Notes: generated by a model not told the origin, from the letters alone. 64,000 nucleotides of DNA from Anaerobacterium chartisolvens (GCF_003337415.1 NZ_QPJT01000011.1:62001-126000), one strand, 5' to 3'; counted from the stretch's first letter, positions 51,982 through 60,884 are shown. Program-made: numbers and translations.

Positions 51982-51999
51982 TATACCCATAGGGGTATA
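51982..51999 (-). promoter_or_regulatory. CsoR-type operator before the regulator gene
   Basis: TATACCCATAGGGGTATA, an 18-bp near-palindrome just upstream of the regulator's ribosome site, matching the two sites at 51581-51622; indicates autoregulation. Confidence 0.8.
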
Positions 52000-52098
52000 A
52001 AAACACTATACCATTTTTAAGCTATACCGTCAACAACCGAATGTTTTTCCTATGCTGCTGCCTAAGTGTTTAAATTTTCCTTTTTTTAGCAGGGACAG

Positions 52099-52533
52099 TC
52101 ACGCAGGCTGTTTTGGCTTTACCCTTATTTGAATCAGCCTCACTACATCCTCCAGAATCTCATGCTCTGTAACATTTATCATCATCCAGCGGCCTCCGGC
52201 AGAAAAAGGGGTGCCTTTGTACAGGTCTTGGGTGTATTTGCTAAAGGAAGGAAGCAACAGCTCGGCTTGGGAGCTTTCTTTACTGCCAACCACTATAAGA
52301 GCAATAAAAAAACCGTCCATAGGGTAAAGCGTACATAAGGATTTCCCGCTTTTTTGGTATTTTACATTCCAGCCGGGCTGCATTGAGCAACGGCTATAAG
52401 ATAATTTGGGCTGAATACCATAAGTGCTTTTTAAAAAGGTATTTAAATTCTCCCATAATCCGCTGCCTACATATTTTTCGATATCATTCAAGGCAGGAGG
52501 ATTGTTTTGATCATAGAGTATATTCCATTTCAT
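52099..52533 (-). CDS. DUF3788 family protein
   Basis: About 144 residues from ATG 52533, placed nine bases behind GGAGGTG; a GTG at 52545 sits on that site. The sequence shows the family pattern: P-G-W-N-V-K-Y-Q-K-S-G-K-S-L-C-T-L-Y-P, G-G-R-W-M-M-I, and a final L-I-Q-I-R. Small soluble protein of unknown function. It lies between two metal-related regulators, without evident operon partners. Confidence 0.82.
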   Translation of the reverse strand: MKWNILYDQNNPPALNDIEKYVGSGLWENLNTFLKSTYGIQPKLSYSRCSMQPGWNVKYQKSGKSLCTLYPMDGFFIALIVVGSKESSQAELLLPSFSKYTQDLYKGTPFSAGGRWMMINVTEHEILEDVVRLIQIRVKPKQPA

Positions 52534-52599
52534 ATAAAGTTTCACCTCCGTAAAAAAAGCTTTTGCCGGCTATTAATTTGCTTTAAGCAGCCTTGGCAG

Positions 52600-52965
52600 T
52601 TATTTTTCTGAAATATGAAGGAGGCCCTGATCAAACATGCGCTTGACATGCTCGTCATCAAGAGAGTAATATACAACCTTGCCGTCCTTCCTGAATTTAA
52701 CGAGCCTTGCCTGCTTTAAAACCCTAAGCTGGTGAGAGATGGCAGACTGAGTCATGTTAAGAAGAACCGCTATGTCACATACGCACATTTCTGAAGCAAA
52801 TAATGCATAAAGAATCTTTATTCTGGTGGTGTCGCCAAATGCTTTAAAAAGCTCTGCCAAATCATAAAGCGTCTCTTCAGGAGGAATATTTTCTCTAACC
52901 TTGTCCACTATGTCATTATGGATTGAAGTACAATCACATTTTATAGCTTCTTGAGTATCATGCAT
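52600..52965 (-). CDS. ArsR/SmtB-family metalloregulator
   Basis: 121 residues, winged helix. The metal-binding alpha-3 motif reads E-M-C-V-C-D-I-A (ELCVCD type), with an extra N-terminal K-C-D-C segment as in CadC sensors of Cd/Pb/Zn, and D-D-E-H...H in the last helix. The recognition helix is S-A-I-S-H-Q-L-R-V-L. ATG 52965 follows GGAGG. It diverges from the MATE exporter gene, so it may control that gene and its own. Confidence 0.9.
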   Translation of the reverse strand: MHDTQEAIKCDCTSIHNDIVDKVRENIPPEETLYDLAELFKAFGDTTRIKILYALFASEMCVCDIAVLLNMTQSAISHQLRVLKQARLVKFRKDGKVVYYSLDDEHVKRMFDQGLLHISEK

Positions 52966-53214
52966 TCAATTATCCTCCACAACACATTCATATATTTAAA
53001 GAAATATTATATTCTTCAGTTATATAAATGTCAATATATATGTGAACAGAATGCTAAAATACCATGAATTGTAATTTATATATATAATTCTTGACAAAAG
53101 AAAAAAGTAGAGTTAATATAGCATTGTTATATAACAGTGTTATATTTTAATTTAAAAGTTAGATTTGTTTAACTTTGGCTTGTAATTTTAATTTTATAGA
53201 GAGGGGATTTTTGA
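52966..53214 (+). promoter_or_regulatory. Divergent promoter region with MATE promoter and palindromic operator candidates
   Basis: TTGACA at 53091-53096, 17-bp spacer, TAATAT at 53114-53119 give a strong promoter for the MATE gene. Directly downstream lie the overlapping palindromes TGTTATATAACA (53125-53136) and ATAACAGTGTTAT (53131-53143), well placed to block the polymerase. Which regulator binds is unknown; the divergent ArsR protein is the nearest candidate. Confidence 0.7.
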
Positions 53215-54621
53215 ATGAATGATGCATTAGTTGATGAAAAGGAAAAGCAAAAGCATTTTATATTAAATGGGAATCTATGGAGAGTCATGGCTAATTTATC
53301 CTGGCCGGCGATTGTAGCAATGGTTTTGTATGGTATGAACTCTGTGCTTGACGCATTCTTTGTGGGACGGTTTGTGGGTGAGGATGCTCTTGCGGGTGTT
53401 TCGGTGGCTTACCCGCTGTCTCAAATTAGTGTTGCTTTTGGCTCGTTAATCGGAGTGGGTGCAGGCTCTGCCTTAAGCATTGCCATAGGAGCAAAGGACA
53501 AAAGGACTCAGGAGCGGCTGCTGGGTAATGTTAATTTACTATCCTTTATAGTAACTGTAATCTATATGCTTTTGGGACTGTTGTTTTCTAAAGAGCTGAT
53601 TGCCATGATGGGCGGAAAGGACGAGGCTCTGGTGATGGGAGACCAGTACTTCCGCATTACCATTTATGGTGCGTTCTTTTGGGTTTACGGACTTGCGGGA
53701 AACATGATTATACGTGCCGAAGGCAGGATGAAAACCGCAGCTGTTATGATGGGTATAGGACTTGCAGTCGATGCAGTATTCAAATATCTGTTTGTCGTTG
53801 TATTTCAGTGGGGCATTGAGGGTGCGGCATGGGCAACTAATATTGGTATGCTGGTTTATACGCTTGTAAGCTGGATTTATTTTGGAAAGGGTTGGGCAAC
53901 CTTTCATTCAAGGCTTGTCTCCGTCAGATGGGATAAAGCAATCGGCACCTCGATGCTGAGGCTGGGCATGTCGTCACTGATTATGAGTGTTATGAGCTTG
54001 GTACAGGCGGTATTTGTATTTAACGCACTGTCCAAATATGGCACGACAGCCGATGTGGCTTTTTACGGTGTGGTGTATAGGATATTCACTTTTCTGATGA
54101 CACCTATTTTTGGACTGATGCGCGCCTTGCAGCCGGTGATTGGAATCAACTATGGTGCACAGAGATACCAGCGCGTTATAAGCTCCTATAAAATATTTGC
54201 TGTGACTGCTATGGTGCTGACACTGCCCTTCTGGATTTTATCAATAGCAGCACCCGGAGCGGTTCTGGGGCTGATAATGAAGGATGCGGTGTTTGCCGGC
54301 GCGGAGCTTATGTATTTTAGAGTTTACATGGCGATTTTGCCTGTGTTGTCATTTATATTCATGGCTATGACGTTGTTCCCATCTGTTGACAAGGGCAAAC
54401 CCGCAGCCGTGATTGGTATTGCCCGTCAGTTAGTTTTTTATGTCCCCGTTATGCTTTTATTGCCCAAGACAATTGGTGTTAAAGGGATTTATTACGGCTC
54501 ATTTGCTATTGACGCTGTAATAGTTATCTGGACGATGTTTATGGTGCGTAAGGAGTTTTCTCTGCTGCGGCAAAAATCGCAATCAGCGCCTATGGGTACC
54601 ATGGTAAAAATGCAGTCGTGA
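53215..54621 (+). CDS. MATE family multidrug/metabolite exporter
   Basis: 468 residues with about 12 hydrophobic segments. N-terminal L-S-W-P-A-I-V-A-M and N-S-V-L-D-A-F-F-V-G-R-F-V-G, and mid-protein P-I-F-G-L-M-R-A-L-Q-P-V-I-G-I-N-Y-G-A are typical of MATE proteins. Cation/drug antiporter in the membrane. It could export a cluster product, though about 8 kb separate it from cluster 2 and its base composition is that of the chromosome. Confidence 0.92.
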   Translation: MNDALVDEKEKQKHFILNGNLWRVMANLSWPAIVAMVLYGMNSVLDAFFVGRFVGEDALAGVSVAYPLSQISVAFGSLIGVGAGSALSIAIGAKDKRTQERLLGNVNLLSFIVTVIYMLLGLLFSKELIAMMGGKDEALVMGDQYFRITIYGAFFWVYGLAGNMIIRAEGRMKTAAVMMGIGLAVDAVFKYLFVVVFQWGIEGAAWATNIGMLVYTLVSWIYFGKGWATFHSRLVSVRWDKAIGTSMLRLGMSSLIMSVMSLVQAVFVFNALSKYGTTADVAFYGVVYRIFTFLMTPIFGLMRALQPVIGINYGAQRYQRVISSYKIFAVTAMVLTLPFWILSIAAPGAVLGLIMKDAVFAGAELMYFRVYMAILPVLSFIFMAMTLFPSVDKGKPAAVIGIARQLVFYVPVMLLLPKTIGVKGIYYGSFAIDAVIVIWTMFMVRKEFSLLRQKSQSAPMGTMVKMQS

Positions 54622-54705
54622 TGCCATCAGCGCTGCCCGGTTATAATAAGTGGCTGTACTGCTTGCGAAGGTTGCATTATTTAGAAAGGGAGTAAAAAGG
54701 GGGAT

Positions 54706-54786
54706 ATGGAAACGGAGTATTATAGGACGGCTGAACAGGCGAAGAGTTACGGATTGATTGATGAGATACTGTCATTCTGCAGGTGA
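54706..54786 (+). pseudogene. ClpP C-terminal fragment
   Basis: A 26-codon frame with its own ATG and ribosome site (AAAGGGGGAT) reads E-Y-Y-R-T-A-E-Q-A-K-S-Y-G-L-I-D-E-I-L, matching the end of ClpP proteases (F-M-S-A-E-E-A-K-E-Y-G-L-I-D). No upstream ClpP coding remains, so this is a gene relic or a chance survivor of a deletion. The rest of 54622-54925 holds only the hairpin at 54828. Confidence 0.6.
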
Positions 54787-54827
54787 CACTTCATATAAGT
54801 ATTGCCAAGCCGATTCTTGCCTTATAG

Positions 54828-54876
54828 CAAACCGACACAGGGCAGCCTCTGATTGCAGCTGTCCTGTGTCGGTTTG
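54828..54876 (+). terminator. Long hairpin between convergent genes
   Basis: CAAACCGACACAGGGCAGC (54828-54846) pairs with GCTGTCCTGTGTCGGTTTG (54858-54876). It is a stable stem between the ClpP relic and the convergent gene at 54926. No T-run follows on either strand, so it may be a palindromic repeat rather than a terminator. Confidence 0.5.
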
Positions 54877-54925
54877 AGCCGGGAGATGAAGCTGATTAGC
54901 TGTTTGATAGTCATTGTAACAGAGG

Positions 54926-55786
54926 TCACCTGCTCCTGCCAAGGTTTTTAATGATTTCGTGATAACGCATGGTTGCCAGTGCACTTGGCTTGCCCTTTTT
55001 GCAGAAGGAAAGCTTCGCCAGCTTTGGAACAACGCGCTCAACGACAACCTGCCCATCGGCCATTTTGGACTCTAATGCTTCCAACGCTTCCAAAAACCGT
55101 TCATCCTCCTTTGCCCGGTTATAAAACGACAAGACATATACGTAAACAAAAAGGTTGTAGTTGCGAAAAGGGTATTCGACCTGCATAAACAATGTTCCGA
55201 TGCCATAGTGGCATGGGCCTAAGGGCTTTTTGATCGTCCAGTGCTCCAGTAAAAAATCTACAGCCCTGTCAAGCGACGGCTCACTATTGAAGTAATTGCT
55301 GAAGCGGAATGCATTAAGAGCATTAAGAGTGGGAAGGGGGTTTGAAAGCTCTGTTTCCGGACCACGCCCAAAGCTGAACTTGTTACAGCGCCAGCCTCCG
55401 TCGGTATGCTGTATACCCAAAAGATGGTCAAAGGTTTTTTGAAGCCGGACATCTGAGGCATATCCCATGCGGCACAGCACCTCGGCAGCGTGAACGGTAT
55501 GGCACGGGTAAATGGCACCTTGAGGTGACAGCTTGAAACGCCCGTCTTCGCGCCAAGTGCTGAAAATCAATTCGGCAGCTTCCTGAAGCAATGGGCAGGT
55601 AGATTCCATCCCCAATTCCAAGAGCAAAAGGATGCTCTCCAACGTAGAGAACGGAGCTCCTTTCAGCAGGCGCTTATCCGGGGTAGTCCAGAGATCGCCT
55701 CCATTATCATATCTATGTGACAATATTGCTTCAACATCCGATAAATATTGCTTGTCTACACCCATTATTTTATACTCCATATCCAT
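54926..55786 (-). CDS. Prenyltransferase/squalene-cyclase-repeat (alpha/alpha toroid) protein
   Basis: Up to 286 residues; ATG 55765 (GGAG nine bases before) is an alternative start. Repeated helical units with Q-H-T-D-G-G-W-R-C and G-A-P-F-S-T-L-E-S-I-L resemble the toroid repeats of prenyltransferase and squalene oxidase families, but the D-x-D-D cyclase motif is absent. Function unknown; probably soluble. Neighbours give no clue. Confidence 0.6.
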   Translation of the reverse strand: MDMEYKIMGVDKQYLSDVEAILSHRYDNGGDLWTTPDKRLLKGAPFSTLESILLLLELGMESTCPLLQEAAELIFSTWREDGRFKLSPQGAIYPCHTVHAAEVLCRMGYASDVRLQKTFDHLLGIQHTDGGWRCNKFSFGRGPETELSNPLPTLNALNAFRFSNYFNSEPSLDRAVDFLLEHWTIKKPLGPCHYGIGTLFMQVEYPFRNYNLFVYVYVLSFYNRAKEDERFLEALEALESKMADGQVVVERVVPKLAKLSFCKKGKPSALATMRYHEIIKNLGRSR

Positions 55787-55864
55787 AATGTGTACTTGTA
55801 TTTTAGCTTATTTTAACATATATAATCGGAATATTTAAGAGTTTTATTATGAATATATGCCGAA

Positions 55865-56188
55865 TTACTCCAAATCCTGAATATTCATTTTATCAAGCTC
55901 TTTCTTTCGCTTCAATTTTTCACGGCAGGCGAAATAGATTACGATAAGAATTACCGTGGGAATATTGGATATAAACAATGTGAAGGCAATTAGCTGAAGA
56001 ACCTCGTGGCCTGTCATCCCATTGTAAGCTATAAAGCCTAAAACTATAACAAGAGAGAAGCAAAAGCTGATTATCGGCAGCATAAGCCCTAGCCATTTAT
56101 TGTTTTTCCTTGAGAGAAAAACTTGAAGGCAGATGCCTCCGCCAATGATAAACAGTAAAAAAATCAGTACAATAAAAGTCCGCTGCAC
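55865..56188 (-). CDS. Small membrane protein, three transmembrane helices
   Basis: 107 residues with GTG start at 56188, seven bases behind GGGGG. Three hydrophobic helices (residues about 4-26, 33-55, 65-88), then a charged tail. Not recognised. Its start lies 3 bp after the stop of the DUF2089 gene, so the two form an operon: a DNA-binding protein and a membrane protein. Confidence 0.75.
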   Translation of the reverse strand: MQRTFIVLIFLLFIIGGGICLQVFLSRKNNKWLGLMLPIISFCFSLVIVLGFIAYNGMTGHEVLQLIAFTLFISNIPTVILIVIYFACREKLKRKKELDKMNIQDLE

Positions 56189-56191
56189 CTG

Positions 56192-56491
56192 TTAGCCCCC
56201 TTTTTTAAGCTTTTTATACTCGGAAATCAATATCTTGGCAGTGTCAAAATCAATTTTTTCGTTTATAGCCATCCTCTTTATAAGGGCAATATAAGGCTCA
56301 CTAGAAGTGTCCTCGCTGATTTGTATTTTTTGTATGAGTCTGTCAAGCTTAAGCCTTACTGTCGGATAGGTAACGCTGTATTGCCTGGCAATTTCTTTTA
56401 ACGAGCCTGAGGCCATAATAAAATTTTTCATGAAGGAAACATCTTCATCATCAAGGCCTAGCATCCATTCAGGAACAACTTCTATTGACAT
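56192..56491 (-). CDS. DUF2089-type helix-turn-helix protein
   Basis: About 99 residues from ATG 56491, six bases behind AGGTAGG. N-terminal L-G-L-D-D-E-D-V-S-F-M-K-N-F, then G-S-L-K-E-I-A-R-Q-Y-S-V-T-Y-P-T-V-R-L-K-L-D-R-L-I, a helix-turn-helix as in DUF2089 proteins. It likely regulates its own two-gene operon; related pairs with a small membrane protein are common in Clostridia and Bacilli. Confidence 0.8.
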   Translation of the reverse strand: MSIEVVPEWMLGLDDEDVSFMKNFIMASGSLKEIARQYSVTYPTVRLKLDRLIQKIQISEDTSSEPYIALIKRMAINEKIDFDTAKILISEYKKLKKGG

Positions 56492-56497
56492 AGGCAA

Positions 56498-57005
56498 CCT
56501 ACCTTTTTTTTAATATTATTTAGTATAAACTATAATAATATTAAAGTCAATATAAAGTATTATATTTATAAATATTAAAATACACCTGCCATTATATAAT
56601 TAACGCTATATTAAGATTGGTTAAATGTTGTAAAGGTACGGATAAAAATGTAGAATAATAATATTGATAAAATATGGCCAGACGGTATGGAATGAATGGT
56701 TCTAAGGCTTTTTAAAGCGGGCATGGAGGCGTTGGGCCGCAAGATATGTTATTATATATAGGATGCAATAAAGATTTTACAAACATGGAGGATATAATTG
56801 CTTACAGAAATTTTTAACTACAACGAAAAGACGCCTTGCGGGGAAATGTCTCACGGGTATGTCATCAGGCGTTTTTCTTAGATGTATTCCTTACGGGTGA
56901 AAAAAATTTCTTCCATCAAACTATATCCTCCATGTAAAATCTTTATTCCTAAATATATAGCGATAAAATAAACAGCATACAAATAAGAGGGATTTGAAAC
57001 GGATT
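56498..57005 (+). other. Intergenic region containing a full MITE-like element
   Basis: No gene is seen. Apart from the repeat at 56755-56960, it is AT-rich upstream DNA. The region before the element (56500-56750) contains TATAAT-like runs for the divergent DUF2089 gene but no certain promoter for the GTPase gene. Confidence 0.6.
56755..56960 (+). mobile_element. MITE-like element, full-length copy A
   Basis: About 206 bp with terminal inverted repeats: left end AATAAAGATTTTACAAACAT then GGAGGATATA, right end TATATCCTCC then ATGTAAAATCTTTATT. The left arm has four extra bases (AAAC). The interior carries a GACGCC...GGCGTTTTT hairpin. It has no coding capacity. Copy B at 60543 is nearly identical over its whole length, which argues for recent movement or duplication. 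The outer ends are TA-rich, so a TA target duplication cannot be resolved. Confidence 0.85.
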
Positions 57006-59705
57006 ATGAAAAAATTGGTCATCGGAATATTGGCACATGTGGATGCGGGTAAGACTACACTGGCGGAGGGTATGCTTTATGTGAGCGGCAAAACCGGAAG
57101 GCTGGGAAGAGTGGATAACAAGGATGCTTATCTGGATACCTATGAGCTTGAGCGGGCAAGAGGAATCACCATTTTTTCCAAGCAGGCCATGCTTGAGATA
57201 GAAGATACGAGTATTATTTTAATGGACACTCCGGGGCATGTGGACTTTTCGGCTGAAATGGAGAGGACGCTTCAGGTTCTGGATTATGCCATTTTGGTAA
57301 TAAGCGGTGCGGACGGGGTGCAGGGGCATACCAAGACATTGTGGAGGCTCCTTAAAACGTACCGCATACCGGTTTTTTTATTTATAAATAAAATGGATCA
57401 GCATGGAACGGATAAGCACAGGCTTATGAAGGAGCTGAAAAAGCAACTGGATGACGGATGCATCGAGTTTGGAGGGTTTAGGCCGGATGACTTTTACGAG
57501 CAGCTTGCAATGTGTGAGGAAGCAATGCTGGAGGACTTTCTGAAAACGGGATGTGTTGAAGAGCCGCATGTTAAAAAGGCGGTGACGGAGCGGAGAGTCT
57601 TTCCGTGCTTTTTTGGCTCTGCGTTAAAGCTGGACGGTGTTGAGCAATTTATGCAGGGTATTGTAAACTATTCTGAAATGCCCTCATACCGTGATCAATT
57701 CGGAGCTAAAATATTTAAAATAGCAAGGGACGAGCAGGGCAGTCGGCTTACCTATATGAAGATCACCGGCGCAAGGCTTAAGGTGAGGGATGTCTTGACA
57801 GGTGTATTTAAAAATGAAGCGTGGGAGGAAAAGGTTAATCAAATCCGTATATATTCAGGACAGAAATTTGAGGCTGTAAACGAGATAGAAGCAGGCTCTG
57901 TATGTGCCGTAACGGGTCTTAGCCACACCAGGCCGGGAGAGGGCTTAGGGGCGGAAAAGGCTTCGGAAGCACCTCTCTTGGAGCCGGTGCTGTCGTATAA
58001 GCTTGTTCTTCCGGAGGGCTGTGACCCAAGGGTAATGCTTCCTAAGCTGCGTCAGATTGAAGAGGAGGAGCCTGAGCTTCATGTTGTTTGGGATGAACAG
58101 ATGCAGGAAATTCAGGTGCAAATCATGGGAGAGGTGCAGGTTGAAATTCTGGGGAGCATTATAAAAAGCCGTTTTGGTGTCGGGGTGGGCTTTGACGAGG
58201 GAAGGATTATGTATAAAGAAACAATTGCCGAAACGGTCGAGGGGGTGGGCCATTTTGAGCCGTTGCGGCACTATGCCGAGGTTCACCTGCTGCTTGAGCC
58301 GGGTCGACGGGGAAGTGGCTTGCAGTTTGGTGTGCAATGCAGTGAGGATATTCTGGGTAAAAGCTGGCAAAGGCTTGTTTTAACCCATTTGGAGGAAAAA
58401 GCCCACAAAGGGGTGCTGACAGGCTCAGCCATTACCGATATGAAAATTACTTTGGTTTCAGGCAGAGCGCATAATAAGCATACCGAAGGCGGAGATTTCA
58501 GGGAGGCTACCTACCGTGCGGTGCGTCAGGGCTTAAAGGAAGCAAGCTCTGTATTGCTGGAGCCGTATTATGATTTTCAGCTTGAGCTGCCTGAAAAAAT
58601 GGTGGGAAGGGCGATGTCCGACATTGATAAAATGCATGGCACATGCCAAATATCACAGACAGACGGAGAGACGGCTGTTCTTACCGGCAGTGCTCCCGTT
58701 GTTACCATGAAGAATTATCAAAAGGACGTAGCTGCGTACACAAAAGGCTTTGGCAAGCTGTTCAGCAGCTTTAAAGGATATGAGCCATGCCATAATGCCG
58801 CAGAGGTTATAGAAAGCATAGGGTATGACTCCGAAAGAGATCCCGAAAATCCGACAGGCTCTGTATTCTGTACGCATGGTGCTGGCTTTTTGGTGGCATG
58901 GGATGAGGTAAAGAGCCATATGCATGTTGAGAGCTATCTTGTGCAAAAAAACGGCATAGAGGGAGAAGAAGCCGAAAAATGCGCCTCACATGCAGGGGAG
59001 AGGTGGATCAGCTTAGATGAGATAGACAAAATTATTAATAATACCTCCTATTCCAACCAGGGCAGGAAGTCTGCCTGGAAAAAGCGCAAAACAGCATTAG
59101 ACAGCTATTACCAACGCTCTGATTATATTGACGATCGGAAGGGAATAAAGGAGGAAAACATCCGCAAGGAGGAATACATCCGTAAGGAGGAATACCTTCT
59201 GGTTGACGGCTACAATATTATCTATGCATGGCCTGAACTTAATGCTCTTACAGATGATAATATGGATGGTGCGAGGATTAAGCTGCTTGATTCTCTTTGC
59301 AATTATCAGGGAATTCGGAAATGCCGTATTATAGTTGTGTTTGATGCCTACCGTGTTGAGGGCCATCTGGAGGAAGTGTCAGACTACCACAACATTCATG
59401 TGGTATATACTAAAGAGGCACAGACGGCGGATCAGTATATTGAAAAGTTTGCCTATGACAACCAAAAAAAATATAATATAGCTGTCGCAACCTCGGACGG
59501 CGTGCAGCAGATTATCATCCGCGGGGCAGGCTCGGCTCTTCTGTCCGCCAGAGATTTGAAGGCCGAGGTAGAGAGAGCCAGAGAAAGAATAAAGAGGGAG
59601 TATGAGGAAAGCAGGGGAATTGACCGAAGTTATTTAGAGGATGCACTGTCCCCCGAAGCAAAGCGGCATATGGAAAAAATGACTGAAAAAGAAAATGACA
59701 AGTAG
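57006..59705 (+). CDS. EF-G-like GTPase (TetM-family fold) fused to a C-terminal NYN domain
   Basis: About 899 residues (ATG 57006; TTG 56994 is an alternative). GTPase motifs: A-H-V-D-A-G-K-T-T (G1), R-G-I-T-I (G2), D-T-P-G-H-V-D-F (G3), N-K-M-D (G4), then EF-G domains II-V as in ribosomal protection proteins. The last 180 residues form a YacP-like NYN domain (L-L-V-D-G-Y-N-I-I-Y-A-W, V-V-F-D-A-Y-R-V-E-G, V-A-T-S-D-G-V-Q-Q), a putative RNase/RNA-binding fold. Such fusions suggest ribosome rescue coupled to RNA handling. Tetracycline resistance should not be assumed. Confidence 0.88.
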   Translation: MKKLVIGILAHVDAGKTTLAEGMLYVSGKTGRLGRVDNKDAYLDTYELERARGITIFSKQAMLEIEDTSIILMDTPGHVDFSAEMERTLQVLDYAILVISGADGVQGHTKTLWRLLKTYRIPVFLFINKMDQHGTDKHRLMKELKKQLDDGCIEFGGFRPDDFYEQLAMCEEAMLEDFLKTGCVEEPHVKKAVTERRVFPCFFGSALKLDGVEQFMQGIVNYSEMPSYRDQFGAKIFKIARDEQGSRLTYMKITGARLKVRDVLTGVFKNEAWEEKVNQIRIYSGQKFEAVNEIEAGSVCAVTGLSHTRPGEGLGAEKASEAPLLEPVLSYKLVLPEGCDPRVMLPKLRQIEEEEPELHVVWDEQMQEIQVQIMGEVQVEILGSIIKSRFGVGVGFDEGRIMYKETIAETVEGVGHFEPLRHYAEVHLLLEPGRRGSGLQFGVQCSEDILGKSWQRLVLTHLEEKAHKGVLTGSAITDMKITLVSGRAHNKHTEGGDFREATYRAVRQGLKEASSVLLEPYYDFQLELPEKMVGRAMSDIDKMHGTCQISQTDGETAVLTGSAPVVTMKNYQKDVAAYTKGFGKLFSSFKGYEPCHNAAEVIESIGYDSERDPENPTGSVFCTHGAGFLVAWDEVKSHMHVESYLVQKNGIEGEEAEKCASHAGERWISLDEIDKIINNTSYSNQGRKSAWKKRKTALDSYYQRSDYIDDRKGIKEENIRKEEYIRKEEYLLVDGYNIIYAWPELNALTDDNMDGARIKLLDSLCNYQGIRKCRIIVVFDAYRVEGHLEEVSDYHNIHVVYTKEAQTADQYIEKFAYDNQKKYNIAVATSDGVQQIIIRGAGSALLSARDLKAEVERARERIKREYEESRGIDRSYLEDALSPEAKRHMEKMTEKENDK

Positions 59706-59775
59706 ACAATTCATTGCGTACCTGCCAATATCCCATTCAAATAGCTTTAAGTCTTGACGGGAGTGAAATTTATTT

Positions 59776-60369
59776 TTATTTATTTAATAATTCTCCTACA
59801 GCTCCTCCGGGATGAATAAGGGCAAACTGCTCGCTGCGGTAATTGGTTTCCTCCATTATTGATACCAGCATGGCGTCAAAAAGGGCGATTGTTGCGACAA
59901 AGCTTGCGGTAGCCATTACATTGTATTTATCGCTTTCCTTCTCAATTTTCAGAGGCAGTACTATATCTGCATTGTTAGCCAAGGGTGAATCAAGATTTTC
60001 AGTGACGGCAATTAATGTAGCCTTCTTTTTTTTACATACACTGATTATAGGCAGCAGCTCTGCTGTTTTGCCGCCTCTTGATACCATAACCATCACATCC
60101 TTTTCCCCCAGAACACCCAGTCCGCCATGCACTGCTTCGGCAGGAGAAAGAAAGCAGGCAGGGCGTTCTATGCAGCAGAGGGAATGCTGAAATTTTTTTG
60201 CTGCTATTCCTGATGAGCCGCTTGCACAGGTTATAACCTTTTCGCAAACGCTTAGAGCGTCCACTGCCTTTTTAAAAGCGTCTATATCGAGATAGCTTCT
60301 TATCTCCGAAATGGCGTTGCTCTCGATAGAAAGGGACTCCATTGCCATTTTTAAAGCCTCATTCTTCAT
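59776..60369 (-). CDS. SIS-domain sugar isomerase-like protein
   Basis: 197 residues, one SIS domain: C-A-S-G-S-S-G-I-A-A-K-K, S-R-G-G-K-T-A-E-L and H-P-G-G-A-V-G at the C-terminus, as in arabinose-5-phosphate isomerase (KdsD/KpsF), but without CBS domains. Probably binds or isomerises a phosphosugar. Divergent to the TIM-barrel gene at 60885, with a MITE copy in between. Confidence 0.85.
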   Translation of the reverse strand: MKNEALKMAMESLSIESNAISEIRSYLDIDAFKKAVDALSVCEKVITCASGSSGIAAKKFQHSLCCIERPACFLSPAEAVHGGLGVLGEKDVMVMVSRGGKTAELLPIISVCKKKKATLIAVTENLDSPLANNADIVLPLKIEKESDKYNVMATASFVATIALFDAMLVSIMEETNYRSEQFALIHPGGAVGELLNK

Positions 60370-60884
60370 AGCATATCCTCCTCTTGGTTATTGCGTTCAA
60401 ATACATAATATTGTACTTGGGTTTTATTTGTGTATGCGCTATAATATAATAATAAATCTTAAAAAAACGAAAGTCAATAATAAATTTATCGTAAGATTAA
60501 ATATAATAAGAAAAATGAATTATAAATTGATTTTAAAAGAATATATATAGGATGCAATAAAGATTTTACAAACATGGAGGATATAATTGCTTACAGAAAT
60601 TTTTAATAGCAACGAAAAGACGCCTTGCGGGGGAATGTCTCACGAGTCTGTCATCAGACGCTTTTCTTAGATGTATTCCTTACGGGTGAAAAAAATTTCT
60701 TCCATCAAACTATATCCCCCATGTAAAATCTTTATTGCTAAATATATAGAATATATTGGTTAAAATAAAATATAAATGAAATAGAAACGAAACAATATCA
60801 AAAACAAAAGATTGACAAAACAAAGCCAATATAATAATATAATGATATAAAAGAAAATAAGGATTAAAGGGGGTGTTGAGTTAT
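60370..60884 (+). promoter_or_regulatory. Intergenic region: MITE copy B and promoter of the following gene
   Basis: No gene. TTGACA at 60812-60817, 17-bp spacer and TAATAT at 60835-60840 form a strong promoter for the gene at 60885. The rest is AT-rich, with the repeat at 60543-60748. Confidence 0.75.
60543..60748 (+). mobile_element. MITE-like element, full-length copy B
   Basis: About 206 bp, same orientation and limits as copy A at 56755, with only scattered differences (for example TAGCAACG for TACAACG-type changes, TATATCCCCC for TATATCCTCC). It has the same terminal inverted repeats. The two copies flank the GTPase-NYN and SIS genes. Confidence 0.85.

Noticed and set aside
57006-59705. 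Tetracycline resistance gene
   Set aside because: The fold is shared, but the NYN fusion and lack of any resistance context do not support that function.
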